64,000 bases of DNA from Deltaproteobacteria bacterium (GTDB taxonomy: Bacteria; Desulfobacterota_D; UBA1144; Nemesobacterales; UBA2774), in the NCBI GenBank assembly GCA_040223695.1, contig JAVKFU010000018.1, forward strand, positions 496,001 through 560,000, in the 5' to 3' direction. Below are positions 19,674 through 30,656 of the stretch, in pieces. Both the position numbers and the translations under genes were made by a program. Numbering within the stretch: the first letter of the stretch is position 1; each line of letters starts with the position of its first letter. The notes beneath the pieces were generated by a model. That model saw only the letters and a program-made list of their open reading frames with translations, was not told where the DNA came from and ran no database searches.

Positions 19674-22100
19674 ATGCCAATGTTCTTTAAAAACGAAGAA
19701 GGGAAGGGGCAAATGGAAACATTACCGTTATTACCACTGAGAGACGTTGTTATTTTCCCATATATGGTCGCGCCGCTTTTTGTGGGGCGTGAAAAATCCA
19801 TACGGGCGCTGGAAGAGGCGATGAAGAAGTCTAAGGAGATTTTCCTGGTCGCTCAGAAGGACGCGAAGACCAACGATCCTCAGGAAACGGACATTTACGA
19901 AATAGGAACGATAGGAACGATAGTACAGATGCTGAGACTCCCTGACGGGACCGTGAAGGTGCTGGTAGAGGGGAAGAAAAGGGCAAAAATTCACAACTAC
20001 CTGCCGAACAAGTCTTATTTTATGGTGGAGGTAGAGCAGATACCGGAGCCTGACGAAGTCGGCGTAGAAACCGAAGCCCTCATCCGTACTCTTATAACAG
20101 CTTTTGAAAACTATGTGAAGCTTAATAAAAAGATACCGTCGGAGGTGCTTGTTACAGTTTCCTCGATCGACGAAGCGGGACGCCTGTCGGATACGATTTC
20201 GTCCCACCTCGGGTTCAAGCTCGAGGACAAACAGGAAATTCTCGAAACACTTGACCCCGCGGAGAGGCTGGAAAAACTCTACGAGAAGATCCAGGCCGAG
20301 GTTGAGATACTCCAGATAGAAAAGAAGATCAGATCACGGGTCAAGAAACAAATGGAAAAGGCCCAGAAGGAGTACTATCTCACCGAGCAGATGCGGGCCA
20401 TTCAGAAAGAGCTCGGAGAGAAAGATGACCTCAAATCGGAGATTCAGGAGTTCGAAGACAGGCTTAAGAAGAAAAACATGCCTGAAGAGGCTGAGCAGAA
20501 GGTAAAGAAAGAGATAAAAAAATTGAAACAGATGTCTCCTATGTCGGCTGAGGCTACTGTAGTCAGAAACTACATAGACTGGCTTCTCTCGGTTCCCTGG
20601 GAGGGAGAGGTAACAGAAGACAGGATCGATATAGACGAGGCGCAGAAGATACTGGATGAAGACCATTTCGGTCTAGAAAAACCCAAGGAGAGAATACTCG
20701 AATACCTTGCGGTTCAGGCTCTTACCAGCAAGATAAAGGGCCCGATACTCTGTTTCGTAGGACCCCCCGGAGTGGGTAAGACATCGCTTGCGAAGTCTAT
20801 AGCGCGCTCCATGGGCAGGAAATTCGTCAGGGTATCGCTGGGCGGCGTAAGGGACGAGGCCGAGATCAGAGGACACCGCCGGACGTATATCGGCGCGCTT
20901 CCCGGAAAAATAATCCAGGGACTCAGGAAGGCGGGAACCGCCAACCCGGTGTTCCTGCTGGACGAAATAGATAAACTGGGAATGGACTTCAGGGGCGACC
21001 CGGCTTCTGCATTGCTTGAGGCCCTCGACCCGGAGCAGAACAACGCTTTCAATGACCACTACATCGAGGTCGATTACGATCTCTCGAATGTAATGTTCAT
21101 AACCACGGCGAACGTTCTGCACAGTATACCCTGGGCGCTCCAGGATAGAATGGAAATCATTCGTATTTCCGGGTACACCGAAGACGAGAAGCTCGAGATT
21201 GCGAAGAAATTCCTTATTCCCAAACAGCTTGAAGCCCACGGCCTTAAGGACGAGAACCTTAAGCTTTCTGACGCCGCCATATACACAATCATAAGGCGTT
21301 TCACGAGGGAGGCGGGCGTGAGGACTCTCGAGCGCGAGCTTGCGAGCCTCTGCAGGAAAGCGGCAAGGGATATAGTGAAAAAGGGATCCGACCATGTGGT
21401 CAAGCTGACCCCGTCTCAGATAACCAGCCAGAAATACCTCGGCATTCCGAAGTATAAATACGGTGAGATCGAGGAGAAGCCTCAGGTAGGTATGTCCACG
21501 GGGCTTGCCTGGACCGAAGTTGGCGGAGAGCTCCTAACTATCGAGGTATCGGTAGTGCCTGGTAAAGGGAACTTCACGGTTACCGGTAAACTTGGCGAGG
21601 TTATGCAGGAGTCCACACAGGCGGCGATGAGCTACGTCAGGTCAAGGGCCGAGAGGCTGGGGCTCGAGAGAAACTTCCATCAGAAGGTGGACATTCATAT
21701 TCACGTCCCCGAGGGTGCCACGCCCAAGGACGGGCCTTCCGCTGGTATAGCGATTTCGACGGCTATCGTTTCCGCGCTTGTCAAGAAACCTGTTAAGCAC
21801 GATGTCGCCATGACCGGCGAGATAACTCTCAGAGGAAGAGTGCTTCCGATCGGAGGGCTCAAGGAGAAAATCCTAGCTGCCCACAGAGGAAAGGTGAAGA
21901 CCGTGATTATTCCTCAGGAGAACGAGAAGGACCTGAAGGACATCCGTGAGAACATCCTGAAGGACATAAAGATAGAGCTCGTAGATCATATGGATGAAGT
22001 TCTCGAGGCGGCTATCGAGTCCGACGAGCCGGTAATTAAAAATGTTGTGATACCCCCTGCAATGCCTATGGGCGATGAGATCGGGGCCAACGTAAATTAA
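19674..22100 (+). CDS. lon: ATP-dependent protease La
   Basis: An 808-residue homo-oligomeric protease for damaged and regulatory proteins. It has the N-terminal LON domain (about 15-210), a coiled-coil middle part, the AAA+ module with Walker A GPPGVGKT (near 363) and Walker [10 protein letters not shown], and the C-terminal protease domain with the Ser-Lys dyad (serine in PKDGPSAG near 686, lysine about 43 residues later). AAGGAG lies seven bases before ATG 19674. It is 32 bases after clpX and ends at a strong terminator. Confidence 0.97.
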   Translation: MPMFFKNEEGKGQMETLPLLPLRDVVIFPYMVAPLFVGREKSIRALEEAMKKSKEIFLVAQKDAKTNDPQETDIYEIGTIGTIVQMLRLPDGTVKVLVEGKKRAKIHNYLPNKSYFMVEVEQIPEPDEVGVETEALIRTLITAFENYVKLNKKIPSEVLVTVSSIDEAGRLSDTISSHLGFKLEDKQEILETLDPAERLEKLYEKIQAEVEILQIEKKIRSRVKKQMEKAQKEYYLTEQMRAIQKELGEKDDLKSEIQEFEDRLKKKNMPEEAEQKVKKEIKKLKQMSPMSAEATVVRNYIDWLLSVPWEGEVTEDRIDIDEAQKILDEDHFGLEKPKERILEYLAVQALTSKIKGPILCFVGPPGVGKTSLAKSIARSMGRKFVRVSLGGVRDEAEIRGHRRTYIGALPGKIIQGLRKAGTANPVFLLDEIDKLGMDFRGDPASALLEALDPEQNNAFNDHYIEVDYDLSNVMFITTANVLHSIPWALQDRMEIIRISGYTEDEKLEIAKKFLIPKQLEAHGLKDENLKLSDAAIYTIIRRFTREAGVRTLERELASLCRKAARDIVKKGSDHVVKLTPSQITSQKYLGIPKYKYGEIEEKPQVGMSTGLAWTEVGGELLTIEVSVVPGKGNFTVTGKLGEVMQESTQAAMSYVRSRAERLGLERNFHQKVDIHIHVPEGATPKDGPSAGIAISTAIVSALVKKPVKHDVAMTGEITLRGRVLPIGGLKEKILAAHRGKVKTVIIPQENEKDLKDIRENILKDIKIELVDHMDEVLEAAIESDEPVIKNVVIPPAMPMGDEIGANVN

Positions 22101-22130
22101 AAAACAATCAAATAACTATAAATTTCACGA

Positions 22131-22160
22131 GGGGCGGTAATCTTTTCCGCCCCTTTTTTT
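22131..22160 (+). terminator. Rho-independent terminator after lon
   Basis: GGGGCGG (22131-22137) pairs with CCGCCCC (22147-22153) around a nine-base loop, followed at once by seven T. It ends the tig-clpP-clpX-lon unit. Confidence 0.92.
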
Positions 22161-22302
22161 ATGAATAGTCGAATCAAGCACGGATTTACACGAGTATCGT
22201 AAAATCACACGTTGTGTGTGTGGACAAATGCTTAAAATTCAGTTATATATTTTCCCCTCATTACCGTCTGTATTGATTGGCTGAAATACAGCGGTAACAA
22301 GT

Positions 22303-22379
22303 GGGCGGTTAGCTCAGCCTGGGAGAGCGCCTGCCTTACAAGCAGGATGTCATAGGTTCAAATCCTGTACCGCCCACCA
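22303..22379 (+). tRNA. tRNA-Val (TAC)
   Basis: Acceptor GGGCGGT pairs with ACCGCCC, anticodon loop CTTACAA gives TAC, and the T loop is GGTTCAAATCC. Discriminator A and encoded CCA follow. Confidence 0.95.
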
Positions 22380-22396
22380 CCCGAAATTCTACCTGC

Positions 22397-22474
22397 GGAG
22401 CCGTAGTTCAGCTTGGTTAGAACGCTGGCCTGTCAAGCCAGAGGTCGCGAGTTCAAATCTCGTCGGCTCCGCCA
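22397..22474 (+). tRNA. tRNA-Asp (GTC)
   Basis: Acceptor GGAGCCG pairs with CGGCTCC, anticodon loop CTGTCAA gives GTC, and discriminator G is followed by encoded CCA. It lies 17 bases after tRNA-Val and is probably in the same transcript. Confidence 0.95.
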
Positions 22475-22880
22475 CTATTTTCTTAAATGTATATCGTGCA
22501 AACATGTGTCTATAACAGCCTCAGCCCTTGCTTCACGGAAAATTCCTTCCCGTTGAACACCGTTGCTTTGCCAGATCTCTCTACTTTTAATTGATCCGGT
22601 TAATCGGGGCGCTCATAAATATGGTATAAAGCTCGCTATAATGCCAGCTTTAATTATCAGCAAAGTCCAAGCGTTGAGTATACCAAGCTCTGTCCTTTTA
22701 ATAATCATTGAAAACTTAAATGCCAACTTCTATAATAATAGCCTTGTATAATTTCATCACGGACAATCCTAAACGGTATTTTAAAAATAGTTTCGCAGTT
22801 AATCGGGGAATGAATTGTAATAGTATGCGAAAAACAATGATTTTTAGCGATAGGCCGGGTTCTAGTCGGTAAAAGTATCC
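22475..22880. other. intergenic region
   Basis: 406 AT-rich bases between tRNA-Asp and the glycosyltransferase. A 62-codon open frame exists but has no ribosome site or recognisable content. I see no terminator or clear promoter. Confidence 0.4.
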
Positions 22881-24407
22881 ATGCGGAACAGATTACTGTC
22901 TATATTAGAAAAATGGTCCGGCAGTGAAACATTTTGGCTACTGTTTTTTCTGCTCCTGGTTTTCATAATCAGGCTTCTCTCATTACACATAACAGTAATT
23001 GATTGGGACGAATCTGTCTATTTCACGATAGCTCAGGATATAACTGACGGCGGGGTTCCATATAAAACTTCGTGGGACAACAAGGGGCCTTTTTTATACT
23101 TCATTTTAGTGCCAATAATTTTTCTCTTCGAGAACAGTATTCCCGCTCTTCGAATTTTCACATCGGTCTATCTTTTGATTTCTATGTATTTTCTGTATCT
23201 CTTAGCCGGCAACTTATTCCGTGGTTTTGCATGTGTGATCCCGCCTTTAATCTACGGGTTATTTTTTCTCATTCCTGGTTTCGGAGGATTTGCCTCCAAT
23301 GGAGAGCTATTCATGATGTTGCCGGTGATTCTAGCGCTCCTTATGTATATCAAATACAAGAAAAAAGGTAATGTTTACCTGCTATTCTTGTCGGGCTTAT
23401 TCTCCTCCCTCGCTTTTTTTACTAAGGGAACGGCAATTTTCACGCTTATGGTTATTCCTGCTTTTATAATTTACGAAAATCTAATCCGAAAATCTGAAAG
23501 TTTAAAATTGCTTTATACAGAGACGCTTTATTTCTCCCTGGGGTTTATTACTCCGTTCGTAATCCTTAACTTATATTTTTGGATGAACGCCGCGCTTCCC
23601 GATTTCTATTTCGCGAATTTCATATTTAACGAGGGGTACCTTGGTCTGGTCCCGATTGAATATGCTGTGTTGGATATGATTAAATTTTTATATAGAACCG
23701 TACTGTACGACTTTGAGGTTATTACCCTCGCAGCTATAGCAAGCACGTTATACCTTCTCGTAATGTATTTTAGAAAGGGGTATGATGAGCAGGAGAAAAA
23801 TACACTGTATTTCATCCTGGCTCTATCCATCTTCTCAGCCGTAGGTGTTCTTTGGGGCAGGCGTATGTTCTCCCATTACTATTTGCAAATGGGGTTAGCT
23901 TATTCTCTCCTCATTGCTTTTGCAGTGTACAGGTTGAAGCTGAACAAGAACTACATCAAGGGATTCATGATTGTAATCCTCGCGGGTTACTTTGTTCAAT
24001 CGTCTGGTGGACTAATGATATTGAGTGCTCAAGAAAAGAATGGGGATTGGTACGATTCCGGAGATATCCATGAAATCGCTGATTATGTAGAGGATAAAAC
24101 GGTCAAAGAGGAAAATATACTGGTTATCGGCGGTCAGCCGATTATCTATTTCCTTAGCGACAGAAAAGCGCCCGTAAAACATTTCTGGTGGACAGATCAT
24201 CATTACATTGCCATGGAATCGATATTGGATTTCGAGAGGACAGTGTTTCCTGTCTTAAATAAAAAGAAGCCCGAGTACATTATTTTTTACGATGGTAAAC
24301 ACGATTGGCAAATATTCAGGGTCGATTACTTCGACAAATACATTGCCAGCAATTACTCTTTAAAAAAAAGAATCGGTGACTATGAAATATATGAACTCAA
24401 TAAATAA
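22881..24407 (+). CDS. ArnT/PMT-type membrane glycosyltransferase (GT39/GT83-like)
   Basis: A 508-residue polytopic inner-membrane protein with about ten hydrophobic segments and a soluble C-terminal part (about 390-508). After the first membrane helix comes IDWDESVYF (about 39-47), the conserved acidic site of lipid-linked-sugar-dependent glycosyltransferases, followed by the GGVPYKTSWDNKGPF loop typical of this superfamily. Such enzymes move a sugar from a polyprenyl-phosphate carrier to lipid or protein in the periplasm. Acceptor and sugar cannot be told from sequence. No clear ribosome site before the ATG. Lower GC than its neighbours, and single. Confidence 0.78.
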   Translation: MRNRLLSILEKWSGSETFWLLFFLLLVFIIRLLSLHITVIDWDESVYFTIAQDITDGGVPYKTSWDNKGPFLYFILVPIIFLFENSIPALRIFTSVYLLISMYFLYLLAGNLFRGFACVIPPLIYGLFFLIPGFGGFASNGELFMMLPVILALLMYIKYKKKGNVYLLFLSGLFSSLAFFTKGTAIFTLMVIPAFIIYENLIRKSESLKLLYTETLYFSLGFITPFVILNLYFWMNAALPDFYFANFIFNEGYLGLVPIEYAVLDMIKFLYRTVLYDFEVITLAAIASTLYLLVMYFRKGYDEQEKNTLYFILALSIFSAVGVLWGRRMFSHYYLQMGLAYSLLIAFAVYRLKLNKNYIKGFMIVILAGYFVQSSGGLMILSAQEKNGDWYDSGDIHEIADYVEDKTVKEENILVIGGQPIIYFLSDRKAPVKHFWWTDHHYIAMESILDFERTVFPVLNKKKPEYIIFYDGKHDWQIFRVDYFDKYIASNYSLKKRIGDYEIYELNK

Positions 24408-24663
24408 CATCGCCTTGACTCCTCTAATCTCCATCCTGGAAGTGGATAGGGGCCAGGCAACAGAATAGTAACGACCTTGAAATTTTTTAATACTCATTGT
24501 GATGGCAGCTAAACCCGGCCACGCGGAGGGCGTTCAAATAGATGTCCATTTTGTGCCAACATACAAACCATTCGGATAGATATTAGATTAAATAATCAGC
24601 ATAAGTCATCGTATATGCATGAATTCTATGCTAAGTCATACACATACTGTGGACGATTCGGAG

Positions 24664-24909
24664 TCAGTTCAGGGTACGTTTCAGGTAGCGGCTGTACTGG
24701 GTCTTTTCGAGCTCTATCAGGTAGCCGATAAGCCCCTTTCTGTCACCGTTTGTGAAATCTCCGAAAGCCGCCTCCGCTTCCCTCTCGCTGAAGTAGAAGT
24801 CGGAGTCGTCCGAGAACCGGAGCTTGCCTTCCTTTCTGCACTTCTCGATAAAGAAATCAAAAAGCGCTGTGTCTATGCTTCTCTTAAACCCTATCTTGAA
24901 TCTTTTCAT
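24664..24909 (-). CDS. small hypothetical protein
   Basis: An 81-residue, highly charged protein with no signal or membrane segment. I prefer it to the overlapping forward frame because its composition (alternating charged and aromatic residues, FFIEKCRKEGKLRFSDDSDFYF) is like a real soluble protein. A TATAAT (complement of about 24920-24925) lies only some ten bases before the ATG and there is no ribosome site, so a leaderless or very short-leader mRNA is possible. It follows the FAD dehydrogenase gene in the same direction after 183 bases. Function unknown. Confidence 0.5.
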   Translation of the reverse strand: MKRFKIGFKRSIDTALFDFFIEKCRKEGKLRFSDDSDFYFSEREAEAAFGDFTNGDRKGLIGYLIELEKTQYSRYLKRTLN

Positions 24910-25092
24910 CTTGACATAAATTATAAGGGGCCGATGTTAAGGAGGCGTTAATTTCGTCTTAGCTCACGGTTAAGAATGTTGAGAGGCTTTCGGCTAGGGC
25001 AGGAATGAAGGTTTTAACCTTGCGAGTCGTCCTATATGTACGCGTCTGCCTCTCTGTCTATTGAAATATCGGAGGCATTATTACAATGGAAA

Positions 25093-28053
25093 TCACTTAT
25101 TACTCAGAGCGTCCCAAAGCACCTCTGCCGGATGGTATGCCCGTCTCTCTGCGCCGTCTCTAATCTGGTGGCGGCAGCTTGTGCCCGGCGCCACTAACAG
25201 CACATCCTCAGGCTGTTTTCTCACAGTGGGCAGCAGCACCAGCTCGCCTACCTTCATGGATACATCGAAATGCTCGCTCTCGTAGCCGAAAGAGCCCGCC
25301 ATTCCGCAGCAGCCGGACGGGATAATATCGACGCTGTAGTTCTCGGGCAGGGAAAGCATCTTCTTCGAGTGGTCCAGGGTCGAGAGGGATTTCTGCTGAC
25401 AGTGGCCGTGGAACTTGATTTGTTTCTCGCTCCGGCAAAAGCTGTCGGGCGTTATGTTGCCCTTGCCCATCTCTCTCGAAATAAACTCGTCGAATAGATA
25501 CGTGTAGGGGGCTATCCTGACGGCGTCCGCTTTAACCTCCTTATCGGCGAGGTCCACGTACTCGTCCCTGAAGCTCAGCACGGCCGAGGGCTCTATGCCG
25601 ACAAGGGGGGTTTCTTCGGTGATCAAATCCTTGAATATCCTGATGTTCCTGTTCGCGATAACTTTGGCGTCACGGATCAATCCCTTTGAAATATGGGCTC
25701 TCCCGCTCTCCTCGTGTTCTATCACTTCGGGATAATAGCCGAGCCTGTCGAGCAGCTTTATCATGGTGACGCCGATTTCCGCGTCCAGGTAATTAGTAAA
25801 TTCGTCGCAGAATACATAGACTTTTCCGTTCCCGCCTGACTGGAGAGATCTCTTATTCTTTTTGTACCAGTCCCTGACCGTCTGGAGAGAAAGAGGTGGG
25901 ACGGAACGCTCGACCGCGAACCCTGTTAATTTTTTAACCACGGGAGCGGTTACGGGATTCGTGAATATAAAATTATAAGCCTGGGGGAAAATGGATGAGA
26001 CTTTCGCGAACGTATTGAAATTCGCTATCATCCGGGACCTCATCGGCACCCCGCGCCTGTCGTAATAATGCTGGAGGAATTCCCCCTTCAGTTTCGCCAT
26101 ATCCACATCCGATGGGCATTCGGACTTGCATCCCTTGCACGAGAGACAGAGATCGAGCACCTCGTGTATTTCTTCGCTTTCAAACGGATTCTTATCGCTT
26201 GAGCGGGTGAATATCTCCCGGAGGATATTCGCCCTAGCCCTCGTAACGTGCATTTCATCCCTGGTCGCCATGTAGGAAGGGCACATCGTGCCGCCGGCAT
26301 GCTCCGTTTTTCGGCACTCGGCGGTTCCGTTACACCTTTCCGCGTGTCCTATAAACCCCTCTCTACCGAAGTCAAAGACGGTTTCGAGTTGAGCAGATTT
26401 CCTGTCCGCGTCGTACCTGAGGTTGATGTTATTTCTTGGTGCATCCACCACCTTTGTCGGATTGAATATGTTTTGAGGGTCCCAGGTATGCTTGATGTCT
26501 TTCATAAGTCCGTAAATCCTGCTCCCGAGCATAAATTCTATAAACTCACCCCTGAGCCAGCCCGTGCCGTGCTCCCCGGAGAGAAAGCCTTTGTACTTTT
26601 TCACGAGCCTGGCGGTATCTTTTGTGATGTCTCTAAAAAGTTGAACCCCTTCTTTTGTTTTAGTATTAAAATACGGGGTTATATGAAGCTCTCCCGCGCT
26701 TGCGTGAGCGTAGTACATTACGTGGAGATTATTTTTTTTGAGTAGCTCGTCAACATCTTTAATGAAATCCGGGAGGTCTTCGATCGCGACTGCGCAGTCG
26801 TCGATATTTGTGGAGGGTTTTTCATCGCCTTCCACGTTAGACGCGACTCCGAGAGCGGCATTCCTCAAGTGCCATACATGGTCCACCATTTCACATGAAA
26901 CAATGGGGAAATGATATCCGTATCCCGTCTTTTTCACATCCTCTATAATCTTCTCGATGTCGGCCCTTGCCTCGGCCTCGGTCTCCCTCGCAACTTCGAT
27001 GATCAAGACCGCGCCGGGATTGTCCTTTATGAAAAAGAGCTCCTCTCTCAAAACGGGGTTCGCTTTCGCGCAGTTAATCGTGTAGTCGTCAATAAGCTCA
27101 CACGCCATAATATCGTGTTTTGAGACAGTGATGTTAGCCCTGAGCGCGTTGTCCAGGGTCTTGAAATTAATACAGGCGAGATTTCTCGACTCCGGAGGGT
27201 GGGGGACAAGGTTTAACTTGAGCTCGGTAATGAATATAAGCGTGCCCGCCGAACCAGCAATCAGCTTGCAGAAATTAAAAGGCGCGCCGCCCTTGTTAAA
27301 AGGCTCCATTTTAGCCATTATATCGAGCGCGTAGCCTGTGTTTCTTCTGAAAATGCAGTCTCTCGGGAAATTGGTATTTATTTCATTGATGTTTTCCCTG
27401 TCCGATAGCATCTCCTTAATCTGCCGGTAGATTTTTGTTTCTAACAAAGTCTCATCGCCGTTACATTTGGCTTCAAATTGCTCGTTCGTGAGTTCTCGGA
27501 ACGTGACCGGAGAGCCGTCCGCCAGAAACCCCTTTACCTGCAGGAGGTGCGTCCGGCTGTCTCTATATACGACCGAGTTGGCCCCGCAGGAATTGTTGCC
27601 TACCATCCCGCCTACCATGGCGCGGTTCTGGGTCGAGGTCTCAGGTCCGAAAAACAGTCCGTATGGCTCAAGGTACTCGTTTAATTCATTACGTATGACG
27701 CCGGGCTCGATTCTTACCCAGCTTTCTTCCTTATTTATCTCGAGCACCTTATTCATATGTCTGCCCACATCCACCACTATACCCCTCCCGATAGGCTGTC
27801 CCGAAAGGGACGTGCCCGCGGCTCTGGGAGTGATGGGGATGTCTTTTTTTATGGCGAAATCAATCAGGTGTTTAACATCGTCAGCGGTTCCCGGCATAGC
27901 AACCGCCATGGGGGGCATTCTGTAAGAGGACGCGTCGGTTGCGTATAGGGTCCTCATTGCATGGTCGTAGTGGAGCTCTCCTGAGAGTTTTTGTTTCAGA
28001 GTTTCCCATTCGGATGGGTTAATCTCTGCGGTATTTCTCCCGGACTCACTCAT
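25093..28053 (-). CDS. FAD-binding and iron-sulfur oxidoreductase (YdiJ/D-2-hydroxyacid dehydrogenase type)
   Basis: A 986-residue fusion. The N-terminal half is a PCMH-type FAD domain (PRAAGTSLSG and GGMVGNNSCGANS at about 75-165) with the linked FAD-oxidase C domain, ending with the SGEHGTGWLRG histidine stretch near 500. Then two 4Fe-4S clusters: one set of cysteines at about 575-595 and CLSCKGCKSECP near 640. The last part is a CCG domain with HGHCQQ (near 880) and the SGCCGMAG motif (near 915). This matches the large YdiJ/D-2-hydroxyglutarate or D-lactate dehydrogenases that pass electrons to the membrane chain. The exact substrate is not fixed by sequence. Start ATG 28053; no other genes of the pathway are near. 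Confidence 0.9.
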   Translation of the reverse strand: MSESGRNTAEINPSEWETLKQKLSGELHYDHAMRTLYATDASSYRMPPMAVAMPGTADDVKHLIDFAIKKDIPITPRAAGTSLSGQPIGRGIVVDVGRHMNKVLEINKEESWVRIEPGVIRNELNEYLEPYGLFFGPETSTQNRAMVGGMVGNNSCGANSVVYRDSRTHLLQVKGFLADGSPVTFRELTNEQFEAKCNGDETLLETKIYRQIKEMLSDRENINEINTNFPRDCIFRRNTGYALDIMAKMEPFNKGGAPFNFCKLIAGSAGTLIFITELKLNLVPHPPESRNLACINFKTLDNALRANITVSKHDIMACELIDDYTINCAKANPVLREELFFIKDNPGAVLIIEVARETEAEARADIEKIIEDVKKTGYGYHFPIVSCEMVDHVWHLRNAALGVASNVEGDEKPSTNIDDCAVAIEDLPDFIKDVDELLKKNNLHVMYYAHASAGELHITPYFNTKTKEGVQLFRDITKDTARLVKKYKGFLSGEHGTGWLRGEFIEFMLGSRIYGLMKDIKHTWDPQNIFNPTKVVDAPRNNINLRYDADRKSAQLETVFDFGREGFIGHAERCNGTAECRKTEHAGGTMCPSYMATRDEMHVTRARANILREIFTRSSDKNPFESEEIHEVLDLCLSCKGCKSECPSDVDMAKLKGEFLQHYYDRRGVPMRSRMIANFNTFAKVSSIFPQAYNFIFTNPVTAPVVKKLTGFAVERSVPPLSLQTVRDWYKKNKRSLQSGGNGKVYVFCDEFTNYLDAEIGVTMIKLLDRLGYYPEVIEHEESGRAHISKGLIRDAKVIANRNIRIFKDLITEETPLVGIEPSAVLSFRDEYVDLADKEVKADAVRIAPYTYLFDEFISREMGKGNITPDSFCRSEKQIKFHGHCQQKSLSTLDHSKKMLSLPENYSVDIIPSGCCGMAGSFGYESEHFDVSMKVGELVLLPTVRKQPEDVLLVAPGTSCRHQIRDGAERRAYHPAEVLWDALSNK

Positions 28054-28343
28054 ATTGAAAGTTCTCCGCCGCTGATTATATAATTCTTTGTATCGACAAA
28101 CCTGAAGAAAAGATGATTATGTAAGTTAGTTCTATATTAAGGTTAAAGCGTTTATTTGTAAACCATTCTATTATTTTTACATCAAGGGAGTACTTATAGC
28201 GGAGTTTCCGTAAACGAACTCTTCAGCTCTGCAGTTAACCATAAGTAATTAACATAGTATGACTGGACTAAGGCGAACTTTTTTGTTTTAATTTAGCTTG
28301 CCCGTGCATTTGTTTTTCCAAATTCAGAAGGGGGATACATGAA

Positions 28344-29152
28344 ATGAGAATAGCAGCAATTTTTTCTATGATGCTTTTAATGCTGGTTGGAGTCGCTTCC
28401 GCCCGGAGTCAGGAAGAGGTTAGGCAGTTAAAGATGTCAATCTCAGGTTTCAGGTGCTGCTGTATCAGCTTTACGAACTGTCCAACTGGAATCCGCCTCC
28501 CGGAACAAACGCCGCGAGCGGCGCCTGGAGGGACAAGGTAGTCGCGGACGATAAGATAAAGAACCTCGGCAGGTTCACGACAGAAGGGCTCACGGGTGAC
28601 GCGGCCAAACTGGGCGAGGTGTTTCAAGTATTCTATGACGGTACATACCGCGCCTTCTCCCGAAACCCGAACGTCGATGCAGAGTGGTCGGGGGAAGCGG
28701 CAACTTTAAGAGCTGAGCTCGCGCAGGCGGGTGAAAAGGTATACGGCATAAGTTTCAATATCTACCAGTCCGCGGGAGGGGATGAAGCGGAAAACAAGAA
28801 GTTTGCGACAGAGGCGCGTAATTCCGCAAGAGCTCTTATCAGGACGACCGATGAAAAAGGCCCGGTTTACAGCGGGCAGTTCGCAAACCCTCAGATCGCC
28901 GTTTCTGAGTATAACGCGGCTGCCGCGGCGCTTCAAAAGCTGAATCAGCTTTTCGGGGAGGATTACAGCGGCCCGGCGGGGCTCCCGGCAAAGCTGTTGA
29001 GGCAGGTTTTTACGGAGATAACCACTATTCCCACTGCTCCGTCCGGTGTGGTAATCCCGTGGCTGTCACCCGCTTGGCAGGTGCAGTTTCAGTATGTATG
29101 CCTTACCGGCTCGATAGTGATGGAGAAAATATCGCCGCCTGTCCGCGAATAA
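28344..29152 (+). CDS. exported hypothetical protein, frame disrupted near its N-terminus
   Basis: ATG 28344 follows AAGGGGG and encodes a good signal peptide (MRIAAIFSMMLLMLVGVASA, then RSQEEVR). About codon 27-29 the frame is lost; the continuing protein lies in another frame. In that second frame, in-frame codons before ATG 28454 read AVKDVNLRFQV and lead directly into MLLYQLYELSNWN, so the mature protein begins upstream of the 28454 ATG. One base missing at about 28425-28430 (in AGGCAG) explains both halves. The second part is 232 residues with no known domain. Either a real broken gene or a sequencing/assembly slip. Confidence 0.6.
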
Positions 29153-29252
29153 TGGGGGTCAGGGTTTTTGGGGGGACCGGTATCAGTTGCGTGAAGCCGA
29201 TTGTTTCACTCTTGTCTTTTCCGGCGGTAGAAAACGTATATGTGATAACAGC

Positions 29253-29774
29253 TTAAGGGACCACCGCGCTATTGCAATCGAGGAAGAATTCTTCCCCGCC
29301 TATAAATATCGCGCCTTTTGGGAATCCGAAACTTTCTTGTCCCTCAACATCCTCCCCGACCGGGGTGTCGTTCACGCTCTCTATGACAATGGAGGCTTCC
29401 TCTGCTACCGTTCCCGATTCGTTCTTCAAATCCTCGCATTCTAGCCTGAAGCAGTCGGTATCGGTGCATTTCTTACCGAAGACAATGGTGATGTTGTCGA
29501 CAATTTCCGGAATTTCTGTACTGTCGTCTATAATGTCACAAATGTAAGGAAGGCATACGGACCCGGCCAGGCTCGTTGCGGGACAACTCAGGTCAATGTC
29601 GAATGTGCCGTCGCATTCGGGCGGAAATCCCGTAGTCGCCGGCTGGGGGGTCGGACTTGCGCCTCCGCTGCCTTCGCACCCTCCGGTGATCATAAAAGCG
29701 ATTATTACCAGAGATGAAATCAATATTATTATCTCGGCCACACGTTCTGCGAAGGGTTCTTCAACTTTATTCAT
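29253..29774 (-). CDS. hypothetical cysteine-rich membrane-anchored or exported protein
   Basis: A 173-residue protein with one hydrophobic segment (about residues 14-32) ending in TGGC; this is a weak lipobox, so it may be a lipoprotein or be simply anchored. The outer part is low in lysine, acidic and carries about eight cysteines, which suggests disulfides in the periplasm. A proline/threonine-rich linker follows the anchor. No family recognised. Convergent with the broken exported gene on its left. Confidence 0.6.
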   Translation of the reverse strand: MNKVEEPFAERVAEIIILISSLVIIAFMITGGCEGSGGASPTPQPATTGFPPECDGTFDIDLSCPATSLAGSVCLPYICDIIDDSTEIPEIVDNITIVFGKKCTDTDCFRLECEDLKNESGTVAEEASIVIESVNDTPVGEDVEGQESFGFPKGAIFIGGEEFFLDCNSAVVP

Positions 29775-29974
29775 GACAGTTCTCCTCCGCGATTTCGGGG
29801 AAAAAAACTTACGGCCGACTAGTATGTTAATTAATTATATCCTGGATACGGGAATCGAACAAGCTATTTCTGAGAGGGTTTGCGCGGTTAGAGGCGTCCT
29901 TCGATTGAACTCAGGACGAATGGATTAAAAGGGTATTCTGAATCGCTTCTGAAATTACGTCTGCCGGCAAAGAT

Positions 29975-30322
29975 TTATTTTGCGGCGTAATTCTCGAGGC
30001 AGGAAAAATAGTTTTTCAGGACGTCGTTTGCATCTTCAGGGTTTACGCTGTCCGATTCCGAGATAATAGCCATTGCCCTCAGTTTGAACTCGTCGCTGAT
30101 TTTTCCGCCGTAGTTTTTGAGCGCTTTAGCGAGCGTCTCTGAGTCTTGCTCCTCGAGTCCAGTATTCTGAGCGCAAGTTGTAGAGGTTTCAGCTGGATTA
30201 TCGACTTTCTGTGATTTAATCTTTGGCGACGCGGACTTCCCGCAGCCCGCCGCTGTTATAAAGAGACAGATTATTATAAGCAAATAAGAACGTGTAATTG
30301 GGTTCACGTTTAAAATTTTCAT
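29975..30322 (-). CDS. small lipoprotein, hypothetical
   Basis: A 115-residue protein. Residues 12-26 are hydrophobic and end in the lipobox TAAGC (C27), so it should be lipid-anchored. The mature part is a short linker and an alpha-helical domain with two further cysteines. No domain recognised. It runs in the same direction as the cysteine-rich gene 200 bases downstream, but is separated from it. Confidence 0.65.
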   Translation of the reverse strand: MKILNVNPITRSYLLIIICLFITAAGCGKSASPKIKSQKVDNPAETSTTCAQNTGLEEQDSETLAKALKNYGGKISDEFKLRAMAIISESDSVNPEDANDVLKNYFSCLENYAAK

Positions 30323-30656
30323 AGTCCAATTCTACAGAAAACTCCGGGCTTGTAAAGATGTTTTAATGTTATGGGCGTCCGTGCGGTACGATATTTATAT
30401 GCTTACTCGGACACAAATGGCAGTCCGGGATATGTAAATGCCTCATAGAATCAACTTCCTGCATTGTAAGTCACCCAAACGCCGATGTTTGGAAAAGCGG
30501 TGACAAATATTGTCAATCAATCTGTACAATATTCTCATTCTCTCACAAAACATGTAGTAATACCGGTAGGTTATTAAATAATTCCTGTGGCATGGCGATT
30601 GCTTAATTCTTCAAAAGGGGTAACTGTGCACCTATTATCCTGTTTGCGGTCTATTA
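30323..30656. other. intergenic region between divergent genes
   Basis: 334 bases separating the leftward lipoprotein and the rightward kinase. Both promoters must lie here. TATTAT at 30633-30638 is a possible -10 for the kinase. No coding frame seen. Confidence 0.4.

Noticed and set aside
22563-22751. 62-codon frame after the tRNA pair
   Set aside because: No ribosome site, no domain and high AT; likely chance.
24619-24951. Forward frame of 110 codons opposite the small hypothetical gene
   Set aside because: Its composition is less protein-like and it has no ribosome site; the reverse frame is preferred, though neither is certain.
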